In this document: piece after piece, positions 55,151 to 64,000 of the stretch | Numbering within the stretch: the stretch's first letter is position 1 | How the letters are laid out: each line of letters starts with the position of its first letter | NCBI GenBank assembly: GCA_951813605.1 | Contig: OX638379.1 | Span: forward strand, 4,476,062 to 4,540,061 | Length of the DNA stretch: 64,000 nucleotides | Origin: an uncultured Bryobacterales bacterium | GTDB taxonomy: Bacteria; Acidobacteriota; Terriglobia; Bryobacterales; UBA6623 | Reading direction: 5' to 3' | The notes under the pieces: model-generated | The model's input: the letters and a program-made list of their open reading frames with translations, nothing else | Databases searched by the model: none | What the model was told of the DNA's origin: nothing | Made by a program: the position numbers and the translations under genes

Positions 55151-56827
55151 TCAATTGCGGCTGGCAAATCCGGTGCGGACACTGGCCCTAGCTTCCGCCG
55201 CTGCCTTCTTTTCCCGGAACAGGTCGAGATACGGTTGCGCCCGGTCCGGCTGTCCCGCTCGGATGTGAAGCTGTCCGAGGGCGTAGTACGCATTGTGGAA
55301 CTCGGGCTCCGACGCGATGGCTTCCTCGAGGACCTGGCGCGCCTCGACAAGGCGGCCCTGTTGCACTAGCAGCTTTCCCAATTCATAGCGCGCAACCGCA
55401 TTCCCGGGTCCCAGCTCGGAGGCTTCGGTGAAGGCTTGGATCGCGGCAGCAGCGCTTGATTCATCGGCGATTGCGACGTAGGCCCTGCCAAGTTCCGTGC
55501 GAAAGGTCGAGCTCGTAGGCTGCAGGGCGACTGCGGCGCGAAGGGAATCGATCGCGGCCCTGGCGCTCCCCTGTCGCAGATGTGCGCGTCCCAGCAGGTA
55601 ATGCGCTTCGCCCCGCTCAGGGTCCAGCCGGAGTAGAGCTTTGAGCATTCGGACGGGAGCGGAACTATGTGGTTCGAGGTGGAGGCAACTGGATGCCAAT
55701 TGCTGGAGGGTCCGGGGCGTGTTCCCCTCGTACCGACGCGCTAGGCGCAGCACTTCGACTGCCGTGCCGTGGTGATGCCTGGAAGCTAGGCTTCGAGCCA
55801 CTTCGAAGTAGGCTCCCGCTCGGTCCGGATCCCGCACGCGGGGCTGATCTTCGCTGCCCAGCCGATCCGCGATGGCGCTACACGAGTTCCGGCGGATCGT
55901 GTAGAAAACCTTCGGGCTGTCTGCGGTTTCGAGGCCACGCAAGGCGTCCAAGTGCTCCTCTGCCTCATCCGTCAAGCTATGCTCGAGCAATACGAGAGAG
56001 AGATTGAGGTATGCGTGCGGACTAGCGGGATGGCTCTCGATCAGGTCTTGGAAAAGCGCCTTGGCCTCGGGCATGCGATCTTGCCGCGCCAACGCCGACG
56101 CAAGCAATGACACGGATTCAGCGGTGGCCCCCTCTTCCGCGAGGGGTGTCAGCAGGCGCACAACTTCTCGGTCCCGGTTGAGCAAGTAGTTGGTGAGCGC
56201 CAGGAAGAAGCGCGCTTCATGTGATCCAGGCTCGAGCGAGAAGGCGCCTTCAAATGCCCGCAATGCGTCGTCGTAGAACAAGTAAGTGAACAGCTGGCGG
56301 CCGAGTTGGAGGAGGACTTTCGACGACTGCAGCCCCGCTTCAAGCAATTCGCGGGAATTTCGCAGGCCTTCGCCAAATCGGCCGGTTGCGAATTGGGATC
56401 CAGACAGATGCAGCAGCGCGCTGGTAGTTCGAAACCCGAGTTGGATCGCCCGATCCAAGTGTCGGGCGGCCTCGGAGTCTCTCCCGGCCATGCGATAGGC
56501 AATGCCGGCCTGGTAGTGCACGGCAGCCTGCCCGGACTGGGCCTGCAGAGCTTTTTCAAACTGGCTGGCTGCGGCTTCGCCTAGTCCTTGCAGCAGCCGG
56601 ATTTCGCCAAGTTCTCGGTGCAAGGCGTTGCTGGAAGCGACGGGCAGGGCAGCTTGGTCCCGGAGAAAGCTTTCCAGCACCTCCCCAGCGGCTCGGAGGT
56701 TGCCCTCGAGACGCTTGGCTCGGGCCTGCTCGAGCGCGTCCGCCCCCTGCTCCAAGTCGCCCGCACAAAGCGAAACAGAGGCTAGCAGCGCTGCAAGAGC
56801 TGGCAATGCAATCCGTAGTGGCTGCAA
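55151..56827 (-). CDS. Exported TPR-repeat protein
   Basis: 558 residues with a signal peptide (LRIALPALAALLASVSLCAG). About a dozen 34-residue TPR units run along it, such as AASQFEKALQAQSGQAAVHY, DDALRAFEGAFSLEPGSHEA, AAIDSLRAAVALQPTSSTFR and EARQVLEEAIASEPEFHNAY. It is a scaffold for protein contacts in the periplasm or at the outer membrane. It is convergent with the TonB receptor gene, whose stop is 265 bp away; nothing recognisable lies between. It is similar in size and layout to the TPR protein at 62.3 kb and to the broken one at 12.3 kb. Confidence 0.88.
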   Translation of the reverse strand: MQPLRIALPALAALLASVSLCAGDLEQGADALEQARAKRLEGNLRAAGEVLESFLRDQAALPVASSNALHRELGEIRLLQGLGEAAASQFEKALQAQSGQAAVHYQAGIAYRMAGRDSEAARHLDRAIQLGFRTTSALLHLSGSQFATGRFGEGLRNSRELLEAGLQSSKVLLQLGRQLFTYLFYDDALRAFEGAFSLEPGSHEARFFLALTNYLLNRDREVVRLLTPLAEEGATAESVSLLASALARQDRMPEAKALFQDLIESHPASPHAYLNLSLVLLEHSLTDEAEEHLDALRGLETADSPKVFYTIRRNSCSAIADRLGSEDQPRVRDPDRAGAYFEVARSLASRHHHGTAVEVLRLARRYEGNTPRTLQQLASSCLHLEPHSSAPVRMLKALLRLDPERGEAHYLLGRAHLRQGSARAAIDSLRAAVALQPTSSTFRTELGRAYVAIADESSAAAAIQAFTEASELGPGNAVARYELGKLLVQQGRLVEARQVLEEAIASEPEFHNAYYALGQLHIRAGQPDRAQPYLDLFREKKAAAEARASVRTGFASRN

Positions 56828-56897
56828 TTCGAAAACCCTAACCTGCCATTATTGTCGTTCCGTGTCATGATTGGCTGACCGCTTCCAGATCCTCGGA

Positions 56898-57450
56898 CTA
56901 GAGTTGGCGACGGGCGTGTCGAAACTTTCGGCTCCGCGACGACAGCCGCTTGCCGATGAAATCGCGAGACCCGATCATCGCCCCGGGGTCCTCCGTATGG
57001 ACCACGATCGTGTTGTTGGACTGCTCAGTCTCCTCGAGTCTTGCCACGAGGCGGCCGAGTCGATGTCGACTGCAGTGATGTGCGCGCTGTAGCCGACCAG
57101 GTTTTCGCGAATGGCCCTAGCTCGCCGCCCCGAGGCGTTGCCCGAGGGCCTTTCCTTTGCGTTGGGCCGCAATTGGAGATGGGAGTCCCGGTATCGTTTC
57201 ATCAACTCCGGCGACGCGTCCCAATAAGGCGGGTGCGAAGGATTCAAAGCAACGACGAGCATCCAAGGATCGACGTCCCGCTGGCCCATGAACTCCAAGG
57301 CTTGGTCGGTTATCAGCGCGGCGTTGTAGCCCTTCGCCTCTAAGCACGGGTGGGGACATCAAACGTGTAGGAGCCCTCCAAGTGAAGACTCGTTCGGTAC
57401 CAGACTCGCCAAGAGTCGAATCCGCGCCGGACTTGGGCCTCGGGTTCCAA
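56898..57450 (-). pseudogene. Sulfatase remnant lacking the catalytic N-terminus
   Basis: Pieces in several minus-strand frames follow a sulfatase in order: LEPEAQVRRGFDSWRVWY, then TSLHLEGSYTFDVP, KGYNAALITDQALEFMGQRD, VDPWMLVVALNPSHPPYWDA, ENLVGYSAHITAVDID, NNTIVVHTEDPGAMIGS and a TAG at 56898. These match the middle of formylglycine sulfatases ('GFD.W', 'KGY....ltd.al.fi', 'npPHpPy', 'DntivvftSDHGdm'). The part with the active-site C-x-P-S-R is missing and several frameshifts are present, so it is dead. It is of a different sulfatase subfamily from the intact enzyme at 22.3 kb. Confidence 0.75.
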
Positions 57451-57520
57451 TTGCTGCGCGCATCGCGAGCAATGACCGGAGAATCAACAACTGACACCTC
57501 TTCCAAAGAGAGTCAGGTCG

Positions 57521-57841
57521 TCAGAGCCCCTCCACAATAACTCGTGCAAACGAGGTGCCGCCCCCTAGGACGAGCCATCCCGGGTATCGCTTGGACCACG
57601 GTCGGCGAATCAGCCCGACTCGGACGGACTTCTTCGCGAGCGTTCGCGTCAGCCCGTTCGGCACGAGCACGGTGGCGCTGTCGGCTGTGGCTGACCCGAA
57701 CACACTCTTGATTTTCCTCGCACCGCGGGGCGTCGCGTCCTTGAAGAGCAGCACTATGGCCTTGGTCCCGACAGCGACATTCAGGATATCGCTCCAGTCG
57801 GCCAAGCCTTTAGCCTGGGCGGCCGGTGTGCAAGCGAGCAT
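57521..57841 (-). CDS. Small exported LSm-like protein
   Basis: About 106 residues if ATG 57841 (MLACTPAAQAKGLADWSDIL) is the start. The frame is open up to 58291, but the upper part looks random. The core VGTKAIVLLFKDATPRGARK, then FGSATADSATVLVPNGLTRT, then LAKKSVRVGLIRR, is an LSm/SH3-like barrel of the type often found in exported acidobacterial proteins ('G..v.v...dg....G.l.sa..dsl.v....g..r.l.k..vr.v....'). It then ends YPGWLVLGGGTSFARVIVEG. The function is unknown. It resembles the protein at 40918 in design, not in detail. The signal peptide may lie partly above the chosen start. Confidence 0.45.
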   Translation of the reverse strand: MLACTPAAQAKGLADWSDILNVAVGTKAIVLLFKDATPRGARKIKSVFGSATADSATVLVPNGLTRTLAKKSVRVGLIRRPWSKRYPGWLVLGGGTSFARVIVEGL

Positions 57842-58466
57842 TCGTAGAGCGACGCTTGCGAGCAGCCTCAGCCCGTCTCTACGGCTTGTGCCCCTTGACC
57901 AAGCCCCGATCTTGTGTCCGGGGATTGCGTGGTCGGAGTCCCCAACCACGGCGATTCCTATGAGGCCATGGCAGCACCTCGTTCTGACACCTCGCCACAG
58001 GTCATCTTGAACGCCGCGGTCCGCCCAAGCCTCTCGAATCACCCTAGGACTGAGCGGCATACGGCGTTCGTCGGACAGAGCGGCCGACCGGAGCGATTGA
58101 GAGGAACCGCGGATTCCGCGCTGGCTTTCAGCGAGCGCACGGCTGCTCGTTTCTGCAAAGCTGGCGGTCTCAGACGATGGGAACCGAGGACTGTTCAGCG
58201 CCACTTGGGATTCCGAGAGCGCTACCGAGTATCGTCCCGGCAAGTTTCCGAGCGCCGAGCGGGTTACCCTCGGAATTGCGGGTGCCATCATGAATCATGG
58301 CTATCTAGGGCAGGCGATCCGGGCCCACGACGGCCCGGGTGGTACAACCGAACGACTCCTACCGGCCGGTGTCAACTCGACACAGCAGGTAAGCGCGAAT
58401 GAGAACGACCGCCTCGGAGCGTAACCCGGATAATAGTTCGAATCGCTCTGAAAAGAGGCGAACGCC
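57842..58466. other. Intergenic, no clear gene
   Basis: This 625 bp lies between the divergent LSm-like and CRTAC1 genes. An open minus-strand frame covers much of it but has no family features. It probably holds the CRTAC1 promoter. AAGAGG at 58452-58457 is the ribosome binding site for the TTG at 58467. Confidence 0.35.
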
Positions 58467-60191
58467 TTGGCTAGTTCTAATCCCGCGAAGACGATGCGGA
58501 ACATCCCGACAGCTGACGGACGCTTCGCAAGGAAACAAAGCGCTAGGGCCATGTTGTGGTGGGTTGCAGCCACGCTTGGCGTGACGTGGGGCCTAGCCCG
58601 CGGCTCTGTAGTGCAGTTCGACGACGTCACATCCGGGTCCGGCCTCGAGAAGTTCGATGGCTTGCAGGGCAGCGTTACCAAGGAGCACATCATCGAGGTG
58701 ATGGGAGGCGGAGCCGCATTCCTTGACTACGATGCTGACGGATTCCTCGACATCTTGCTGGTGCGGGGATCGACGATCGAGCAATTCGCACAGGGCGGTA
58801 CGCCTATGTGCGCCCTGTACAAAGGCGACGGGAGCGGAACCTTCAAGGAAGTGACAGCCAAAGCGGGCCTGACTGCCCGAGGCTGGGGCCAGGGTGTCAC
58901 GCTCGGAGACTTCGACAGCGATGGCACGCTCGACATCTTCTTGACCGGTTACGCGAGCAACGCTCTCTACCAAAACCTTGGTGAGGGGAAATTCCAAGAG
59001 GTGGCTCGCGAGGCAGGAATCGAGCCATCGCCCTGGAGCCTGGGAGCGGCATTCGCCGACATAGATCGGGACGGGGACCTCGACCTCTATGTCAGCAACT
59101 ACTTGGCATACCCGCTAGCACGTCTGCCGCAGCGCGACGCGAATTGCAACTACCGCGGATTCGACGTGTTTTGCGGACCCCGGGGTCTCACGGGGTTGCG
59201 TGATTCCCTGTACATCAACGACGGCACAGGTCGTTTCGAGGACATGGCCGCGGAGAGGTCGATTGACGACGAGCGCCTGTACGGGCTTGGCGTTCTCGTG
59301 GCGGATTACAACAACGACTCCTGGCCCGACATCTTCGTCGCGAACGACCTGACGGGAAACCTCTTCTATCAAAACAACGGTGACGGGACTTTCGAGGAAC
59401 TGGCCGTGTTGCTGGGAGTGGCGTTCTCCCCGGATGGCATCGAGGAAGGCTCAATGGGCGTGGACGCGGCGGACATCGACCATGACGGCTGGCTCGACAT
59501 TTACTACACGAACTCTTCCTACGAGAGCAATTCGCTCTTGCTGAACAACAGGGACGGGAGCTTCACAAACCTAACGGATCCGTCGGGCCACGGTCGGAGC
59601 ACGCACCTCTTCGTGGGATGGGGCGTCTCGTTCGGCGATCTGGACAACGACACCCTTGAGGATCTCTTCGTGGTAAACGGCCATCTTTATCCCGAGGCGG
59701 ACCAATTCGACATGGGGCTGGAGTACGAGCAGCGCTGGCTAGTGTTCATGAATCGAGACGGCCGGCAATTCGTCGAGCGCGGAGAGGATTTCGGCCTCTC
59801 ACGCCGCTACAAGAGTCGTGGGCTGGCGCTGGGCGACTACGACAACGACGGCGACCTTGACGCCATCGTGAACAACCTGGACGGTCCCCCGACACTGTTA
59901 CGCAACGACGGGGGCAACAGCGGTAACTGGCTGCTGGTCGAGCCTCGCGGCGGCATGGGCCACAGCCTAGCGATCGGAGCCCGCGTGCGGGTCACGACAG
60001 GGGAACGCACCCAACTTCGCGAAGTCCGTTCCTCGGCGAGTTACTTGTCCGCGAACGACTCGAGGCTGCATTTCGGTCTCGGATCGCACGAGGGCGCCGC
60101 GCAAGTGGAGATTCGCTGGCCTTCGGGTGTTACGCAGACCTTGGAGGACGCCGCTCCAAATCAAATACTCGCCATTCGCGAATCCGAGTAG
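58467..60191 (+). CDS. CRTAC1-like secreted protein: FG-GAP/VCBS repeats plus ASPIC/UnbV domain
   Basis: 574 residues from TTG 58467 (AAGAGG nine bases upstream), or about 565 from ATG 58494. The hydrophobic leader is MLWWVAATLGVTWGLARG. Seven calcium-binding FG-GAP/VCBS loops are spaced along a beta-propeller: DYDADGFLDI, DFDSDGTLDI, DIDRDGDLDLY, DYNNDSWPDI, DIDHDGWLDI, DLDNDTLEDL and DYDNDGDLDA. A conserved pair of Cys is in NCNYRGFDVFCGPRGL. The C-terminal ASPIC/UnbV domain has QLREVRSSASYLSANDSRLH and FGLG. Proteins of this family are surface or secreted; in bacteria their ligands are unknown. The next gene is a paralogue 414 bp on. Confidence 0.9.
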   Translation: MASSNPAKTMRNIPTADGRFARKQSARAMLWWVAATLGVTWGLARGSVVQFDDVTSGSGLEKFDGLQGSVTKEHIIEVMGGGAAFLDYDADGFLDILLVRGSTIEQFAQGGTPMCALYKGDGSGTFKEVTAKAGLTARGWGQGVTLGDFDSDGTLDIFLTGYASNALYQNLGEGKFQEVAREAGIEPSPWSLGAAFADIDRDGDLDLYVSNYLAYPLARLPQRDANCNYRGFDVFCGPRGLTGLRDSLYINDGTGRFEDMAAERSIDDERLYGLGVLVADYNNDSWPDIFVANDLTGNLFYQNNGDGTFEELAVLLGVAFSPDGIEEGSMGVDAADIDHDGWLDIYYTNSSYESNSLLLNNRDGSFTNLTDPSGHGRSTHLFVGWGVSFGDLDNDTLEDLFVVNGHLYPEADQFDMGLEYEQRWLVFMNRDGRQFVERGEDFGLSRRYKSRGLALGDYDNDGDLDAIVNNLDGPPTLLRNDGGNSGNWLLVEPRGGMGHSLAIGARVRVTTGERTQLREVRSSASYLSANDSRLHFGLGSHEGAAQVEIRWPSGVTQTLEDAAPNQILAIRESE

Positions 60192-60605
60192 CGTGCTGCG
60201 AGAATCCCTTGGGCACTCGACCAGTCCTTTGGGATCGCTAAAGGTCTAGCTGAGTGAATTCGTCGTCATTCGTTCGGCCAGTGAAAAGCTCGCACGAACG
60301 GGCGTTTGTCGCTGTAGCGCGCGCCAAATCCGGCAGGGGCACACGATGCAAGAGCGACCGCTGTCGGCTGGCAATGTTGGATCCAACTTGCGTGCCGTTC
60401 TTCGGCCCACTGCCCGATCGCGGTCGAACTAGCGCCAAGCGGCCGGGTCCCGGCCTCAATGAGAGGGTCACGTCGCGAGCCAACGGAAAGATGCGCATTC
60501 GCCATAATGACGGAGCCCTCGCCCGCACATTCGTTCTGCCCCCAATCCCGAGAGCCGCTCCGCCGAGTCTGGCGACGCAATTGCCATCATGCTAGGAGGA
60601 TCGAA
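60192..60605. other. Intergenic, no gene seen
   Basis: This spacer lies between the two CRTAC1-like genes. Several frames are open but none has family features. AGGAGGA at 60595-60601 is the ribosome binding site for the TTG at 60606. Confidence 0.4.
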
Positions 60606-62267
60606 TTGTCGGTGCGCACGAGCTTAGCCTTACTTGCCGGTCACGCGGCGCTGCGCTTGATCGCCCTGCCCACCCAGTCGGTCGCCCAATTCGAAGACGT
60701 GTCCACTCGAAGCGGGCTTGATTTCAAGCTGGTGTCGGGATCCCCAGGGAAACCTTACATCCTCGAATCGATGGCGGGAGGTGTCGGCTTCATCGACTAC
60801 GACAACGATGGCTGGATCGACATCTACCTCGTCAACGGGGGATCGTTCGATGCCGCCGGAAGTCCCGAATCGCCTCCGGTGAACCGCCTTTTCCGAAACG
60901 AACGCAACGGCACGTTCACCGACGTGACGAACGATTCCGGCGTAGGTGACCGGGGCTGGGGCATGGGCGTGGCCGTGGCAGACGTCGACAACAACGGCCT
61001 CGACGATCTCTACATCACCAACTACGGCCCTAACCGCCTGTACCTGAACCTCGGCGAGGGACGGTTCCGAGACATCGCCCAAGAGGCCGGCGTGGCGGGC
61101 GCCGAGTGGAGCTCGTCGGCAGCCTTCGGCGACTACGACCGCGACGGGGATGCTGACCTGTACGTCACGAACTACCTCGAGTTCGATCTGGAGGACCTTC
61201 CCGAAGACAGTCAGTTGTGCCGTTACCGGGGGATTCGCGTGCAATGCGGGCCGCGCGGCATGATTCCTACCCGCGACAGGTTCTTCGAGAATCTCGGGAG
61301 GGGCCGGTTCAGGGACGCGGCTTCGGAGGCGGGCACCGCTTCGGTTCCCGATTCCTACGGCCTAGGGGTGTCGTGGACCGACTATGACGGGGACGGGCAT
61401 CTAGACGTCTACGTAGCCAACGACTCAACTGCCAACTACTTGTTCCGAAACAACGGCGACAAGACCTTTGCCGAGGTGGCCTTGCTGGCCGGCGTCGCAC
61501 TAAGCGGCGACGGCAACGAGCAGGCAGGCATGGGCGTCGATTTCGGCGACTACGACAACGACGGGCAGCTGGACTTGGTAGTTACGAACTTCTCCGACGA
61601 CTACAACACCCTCTACCGCAACGAAGGCAACGGCATCTTTCGCGACGTTTCGTACCGGTCGGGTCTCGGCGAGCCGACTTGGCCGAAGCTGAGCTGGGGT
61701 GTTCAGTTCGCCGACTTCGACCGTGACGGCTTCCTCGACATTGTCGTCGCGGACGGGCACGTGTACCCGGAGGTCGACCGCTACGACTTCGGCATGCCCT
61801 ACCGCCAGCCCAACTCGGCATTCAGAAACCGGCAGGACGGCTCGTTCGAGAGCTTGGCCCTGCCCGCGCTCGGTTCTGGGGCGGAGTCCAGCCGGGGGCT
61901 CGCCGCCGGAGATTTCGATAACGACGGGGCCATCGACGTGCTGATTGCGAATCTCGACGGCGCCCCGACCTTGCTCAGGGGAACGCCGGACAAGGGTCAT
62001 TGGATCCTGCTTGACTTGGTCGGCACCAAATCCAACCGATCGGCGTTGGGGGCGCGAGCGATGGTCCAAACGGGCGAAATAACGCAGGTTCGCGAGGTGC
62101 GGAGCGGCGGCAGCTACCAGTCGCAAAACGATTTGCGGCTTCACTTCGGGCTCGGCGATCACGCTCGAATCGACGCCATCCGCATTCGCTGGCCAAGCGG
62201 CACAGAGCAGGTTCTGGGGTCGATGGCCGCCGACCGCATCCTCGCGATCAAGGAGCCGCGCCAATGA
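60606..62267 (+). CDS. CRTAC1-like secreted protein, second copy
   Basis: 553 residues from TTG 60606, placed 4 bases after AGGAGGA. The frame above it, open to 60459, is not used because this start gives a short signal peptide (SLALLAGHAALRLIALPTQS). Seven FG-GAP loops follow: DYDNDGWIDIY, DVDNNGLDDLY, DYDRDGDADLY, DYDGDGHLDVY, DYDNDGQLDLV, DFDRDGFLDIV and DFDNDGAIDVL. The paired Cys region is LCRYRGIRVQCGPRGM, and the ASPIC/UnbV end is QVREVRSGGSYQSQNDLRLH and FGLGDH. It is a paralogue of the upstream gene, arising by tandem duplication or older. It ends 20 bp from the convergent TPR gene. Confidence 0.9.
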   Translation: MSVRTSLALLAGHAALRLIALPTQSVAQFEDVSTRSGLDFKLVSGSPGKPYILESMAGGVGFIDYDNDGWIDIYLVNGGSFDAAGSPESPPVNRLFRNERNGTFTDVTNDSGVGDRGWGMGVAVADVDNNGLDDLYITNYGPNRLYLNLGEGRFRDIAQEAGVAGAEWSSSAAFGDYDRDGDADLYVTNYLEFDLEDLPEDSQLCRYRGIRVQCGPRGMIPTRDRFFENLGRGRFRDAASEAGTASVPDSYGLGVSWTDYDGDGHLDVYVANDSTANYLFRNNGDKTFAEVALLAGVALSGDGNEQAGMGVDFGDYDNDGQLDLVVTNFSDDYNTLYRNEGNGIFRDVSYRSGLGEPTWPKLSWGVQFADFDRDGFLDIVVADGHVYPEVDRYDFGMPYRQPNSAFRNRQDGSFESLALPALGSGAESSRGLAAGDFDNDGAIDVLIANLDGAPTLLRGTPDKGHWILLDLVGTKSNRSALGARAMVQTGEITQVREVRSGGSYQSQNDLRLHFGLGDHARIDAIRIRWPSGTEQVLGSMAADRILAIKEPRQ

Positions 62268-62287
62268 CTCCGGGGCCGCAAACGGCC

Positions 62288-63892
62288 CTATCTCGGGCTC
62301 GGTCTCAGTTCTTCGGAGACGCTTCTGACGTCCTGCTGGACCCGTCGGAGCCTCTTGCGGCTGAGCTCTTGGTAGAGTTTCAACTCGCGCTGCGCATCCT
62401 CGAGGCGGCCCAGGCCGCGATAGGCGTTCGCCAGCAGGAAATGCACCCTGTCATTGTCGGGGTCGGATTCCGCGTACCATTCGAATTCCCGGGCGGCCGA
62501 AGCGTAGTCTCGATTCTCCAGGTGCGCCCGTCCCAGATCAAACCGGGCTTCGGCTGACGCCGGACGGGCCTCGACCGCTCGCAAGAGATGCTGGAGGCCC
62601 TCGGAAGCCTCGCCGCGATCCAAGAGCAAGCTGCCGAGGCGATGGCGCGCGAGCGCATGGTGGGGATTGCGTGCCAGCTCGTCTTCGAAGCACTGCTTCG
62701 CTTCCTCGAATCGGCCCATCTTGCTGTAGGCTTGACCGAGCGCGTAGCGCAGCCCGGGAAGCTGGGGCCTTTTCTCGATCGCGCGCGAATAAGCCTCGAC
62801 CGCCTTGGCAAACTCGGTCCTGTCCGCATGGGCTTCGGCCTCGAGCTGATCCACGCGGTGGGACTGGGGGGCCACTTCGATCAACCGCTCCAGCGCGGCG
62901 GCCGCGAGCCCCTTGTACGATCTGCCCAGCCAATACATCGCCTCGGCGCTTTCCGGATGCGATGTCAGAAGCGACTTCGCGCGGTCAGCCGCATCGCGAT
63001 AGTGGCCATCAGCGAACGAGGCGCGGACCCCTGCGAAGCGGCCCCGTCCGCCCTCCGCATAGGGGGTGTCGCCCTGAGGATCTCGCTGGACGGCATCGAG
63101 CGTGCCGGCCAAGTCCGGCCTCGCCTCGAGAGCCCGCCGGTATTCGGCCCGAGCGCGATCCGATTCGCCTTCGGAAGCAAACCGCTCCGCCTGCAGCAGG
63201 AAGACAAACGGCGAGTCCGGGTCGGCACGCCCGATCATCTCGAAGAGCTGCGACGCGCGATTGTCGTAAGCCCTGGCAAGCGAAAACAGCGCCTCGGCGT
63301 CTTCGCCACTCGCCACCACGACCCGCAGCATGGGCCCGATCGCCTCCCGGTAAAGACCGACGGCGGCAAAGCTTAGCCCCAGCCATCGCTGCGTTTCCAG
63401 CATCTCGGGATTGAGCTCCGCACTCCGTTCCAACGCCTTGATCGCTAGCTCGAACCTGTGGGTCTGGTAGTAGTCCATCCCGAGGAACAGAAACGCTCCC
63501 CAGAGCTGGTCGTCCAAGCGGGTCGCCCCTCGCAGGCTTTGGATGGCTTGGTCGTGGCGCCCGGCTAGATGGAGCGCCACCCCCAGGCTCTGGTGGATGA
63601 GCGCCCACCCGGGCCGCAAGGCAAGGATCGATTCGTACTCTTTCGCGGCGGCAAGGTAGTCTTGGCCCCCTTCCGCTCTCTTCGCCGCGTCAAGGTGCGC
63701 GCTCACTCGTGCTTCGACCGAGGCGCTGTCTTGCGGGTTGCCCCGCCCGGAAACGAAAAGGGCTAGCAGGACCAACAGGCTGGCAGACAATCTCGTGCGA
63801 TTCAAAACGACCGACGTGACGGCCCTTCTCCGAGTTGCCCTATCCGCCGGGAAGGCTCGGAAGGTTGCGCGACGATGCTCCATTGCCGTCAC
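62288..63892 (-). CDS. Exported TPR-repeat protein, second copy
   Basis: 534 residues. ATG 63892 and ATG 63883 are both possible; the hydrophobic leader SASLLVLLALFVSG begins near residue 37, so a later start may be real. TPR units run from about 55 to the end: YLAAAKEYESILALRPGWAL, QAIQSLRGATRLDDQLWGAF, ELAIKALERSAELNPEMLET, KAVEAYSRAIEKRPQLPGLR, EGLQHLLRAVEARPASAEAR and SAAREFEWYAESDPDNDRVH. It is a scaffold protein. It is convergent with the second CRTAC1-like gene, with only 20 bp between their stops, and is probably a functional partner by context. Confidence 0.88.
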   Translation of the reverse strand: MTAMEHRRATFRAFPADRATRRRAVTSVVLNRTRLSASLLVLLALFVSGRGNPQDSASVEARVSAHLDAAKRAEGGQDYLAAAKEYESILALRPGWALIHQSLGVALHLAGRHDQAIQSLRGATRLDDQLWGAFLFLGMDYYQTHRFELAIKALERSAELNPEMLETQRWLGLSFAAVGLYREAIGPMLRVVVASGEDAEALFSLARAYDNRASQLFEMIGRADPDSPFVFLLQAERFASEGESDRARAEYRRALEARPDLAGTLDAVQRDPQGDTPYAEGGRGRFAGVRASFADGHYRDAADRAKSLLTSHPESAEAMYWLGRSYKGLAAAALERLIEVAPQSHRVDQLEAEAHADRTEFAKAVEAYSRAIEKRPQLPGLRYALGQAYSKMGRFEEAKQCFEDELARNPHHALARHRLGSLLLDRGEASEGLQHLLRAVEARPASAEARFDLGRAHLENRDYASAAREFEWYAESDPDNDRVHFLLANAYRGLGRLEDAQRELKLYQELSRKRLRRVQQDVRSVSEELRPSPR

Positions 63893-64000
63893 GTGTGGGA
63901 AGAACGGCGAGAAGACCGGAGGCTCTGCCGCCCGGGTCGCTCGCCGGCCACGTGCTGCCTTTATCTTTCTTGGATAGACAGCTGCCCGTCAAGCCGGGTG

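Noticed and set aside
59115-59454. Minus-strand frames inside the first CRTAC1 gene
   Set aside because: They are shadows of the repeated calcium-binding loops, not genes.
1-64000. CRISPR arrays, rRNA and tRNA genes
   Set aside because: No regularly spaced repeats and no rRNA- or tRNA-like segments were noticed on reading; a covariance-model scan was not possible.

Overview
The window reads as chromosome from a GC-rich Acidobacteriota bacterium, most likely of the Bryobacter/Solibacter lineage. This is inferred from gene families, not from a marker gene. The families are an Oar-like TonB-dependent receptor ending in the typical QFGLKILF tail, an ADOP-type duplicated permease, two DUF1552/DUF1592 cassettes, secreted FG-GAP/ASPIC-UnbV (CRTAC1-like) proteins beside TPR proteins, Tat-signal enzymes and secreted glycan-active hydrolases. 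No rRNA, tRNA or CRISPR array was seen.

Layout. 0-8 kb: the end of a VOC protein, a decayed DUF4143 ATPase, an exported D-2-hydroxyacid dehydrogenase, an esterase, and a DUF1552 + DUF1592 pair. 8-14 kb: a decaying, AT-richer stretch with an IS3 remnant, an orphan UnbV tail, an intact PIG-L deacetylase and a broken TPR gene. 14.2-21.3 kb: a CusCBA-type copper/silver efflux operon, with a Cys-rich exported protein in front and a novel-looking two-domain exported protein as its last gene. 21.4-34.2 kb: a broken carboxylate-amine ligase, a lipoprotein sulfatase, a DUF6351 hydrolase, a sialidase, a TonB-receptor tail, a second DUF1592 + DUF1552 pair and a Tat-exported amidohydrolase.

34.4-45.2 kb looks like a plasmid embedded in the chromosome, or its fossil: a ParA/ribbon-helix-helix partition operon with an inverted-repeat site in its promoter region, a mobilisation relaxase with accessory genes, and a RepA gene. 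The RepA gene is split by an intact IS1380-family element flanked by CTAG. Removing the element and one CTAG restores the RepA frame exactly. An ADOP permease gene lies inside this island, joined in frame to the tail of a mobilisation gene.

45.2-64 kb returns to chromosomal content: a CehA/McbA-type metallohydrolase, a DUF362 protein, a beta-propeller glycosidase-like protein and an enolase-superfamily dehydratase. These are followed by a TonB receptor, two TPR proteins and two tandem CRTAC1-like proteins, interspersed with a sulfatase remnant. The receptor, TPR and CRTAC1 genes may form one envelope system for binding and processing glycans or other polymers. That function is inference. Pseudogenes are unusually common: about ten separate decayed genes can be traced by matching protein fragments across frames.
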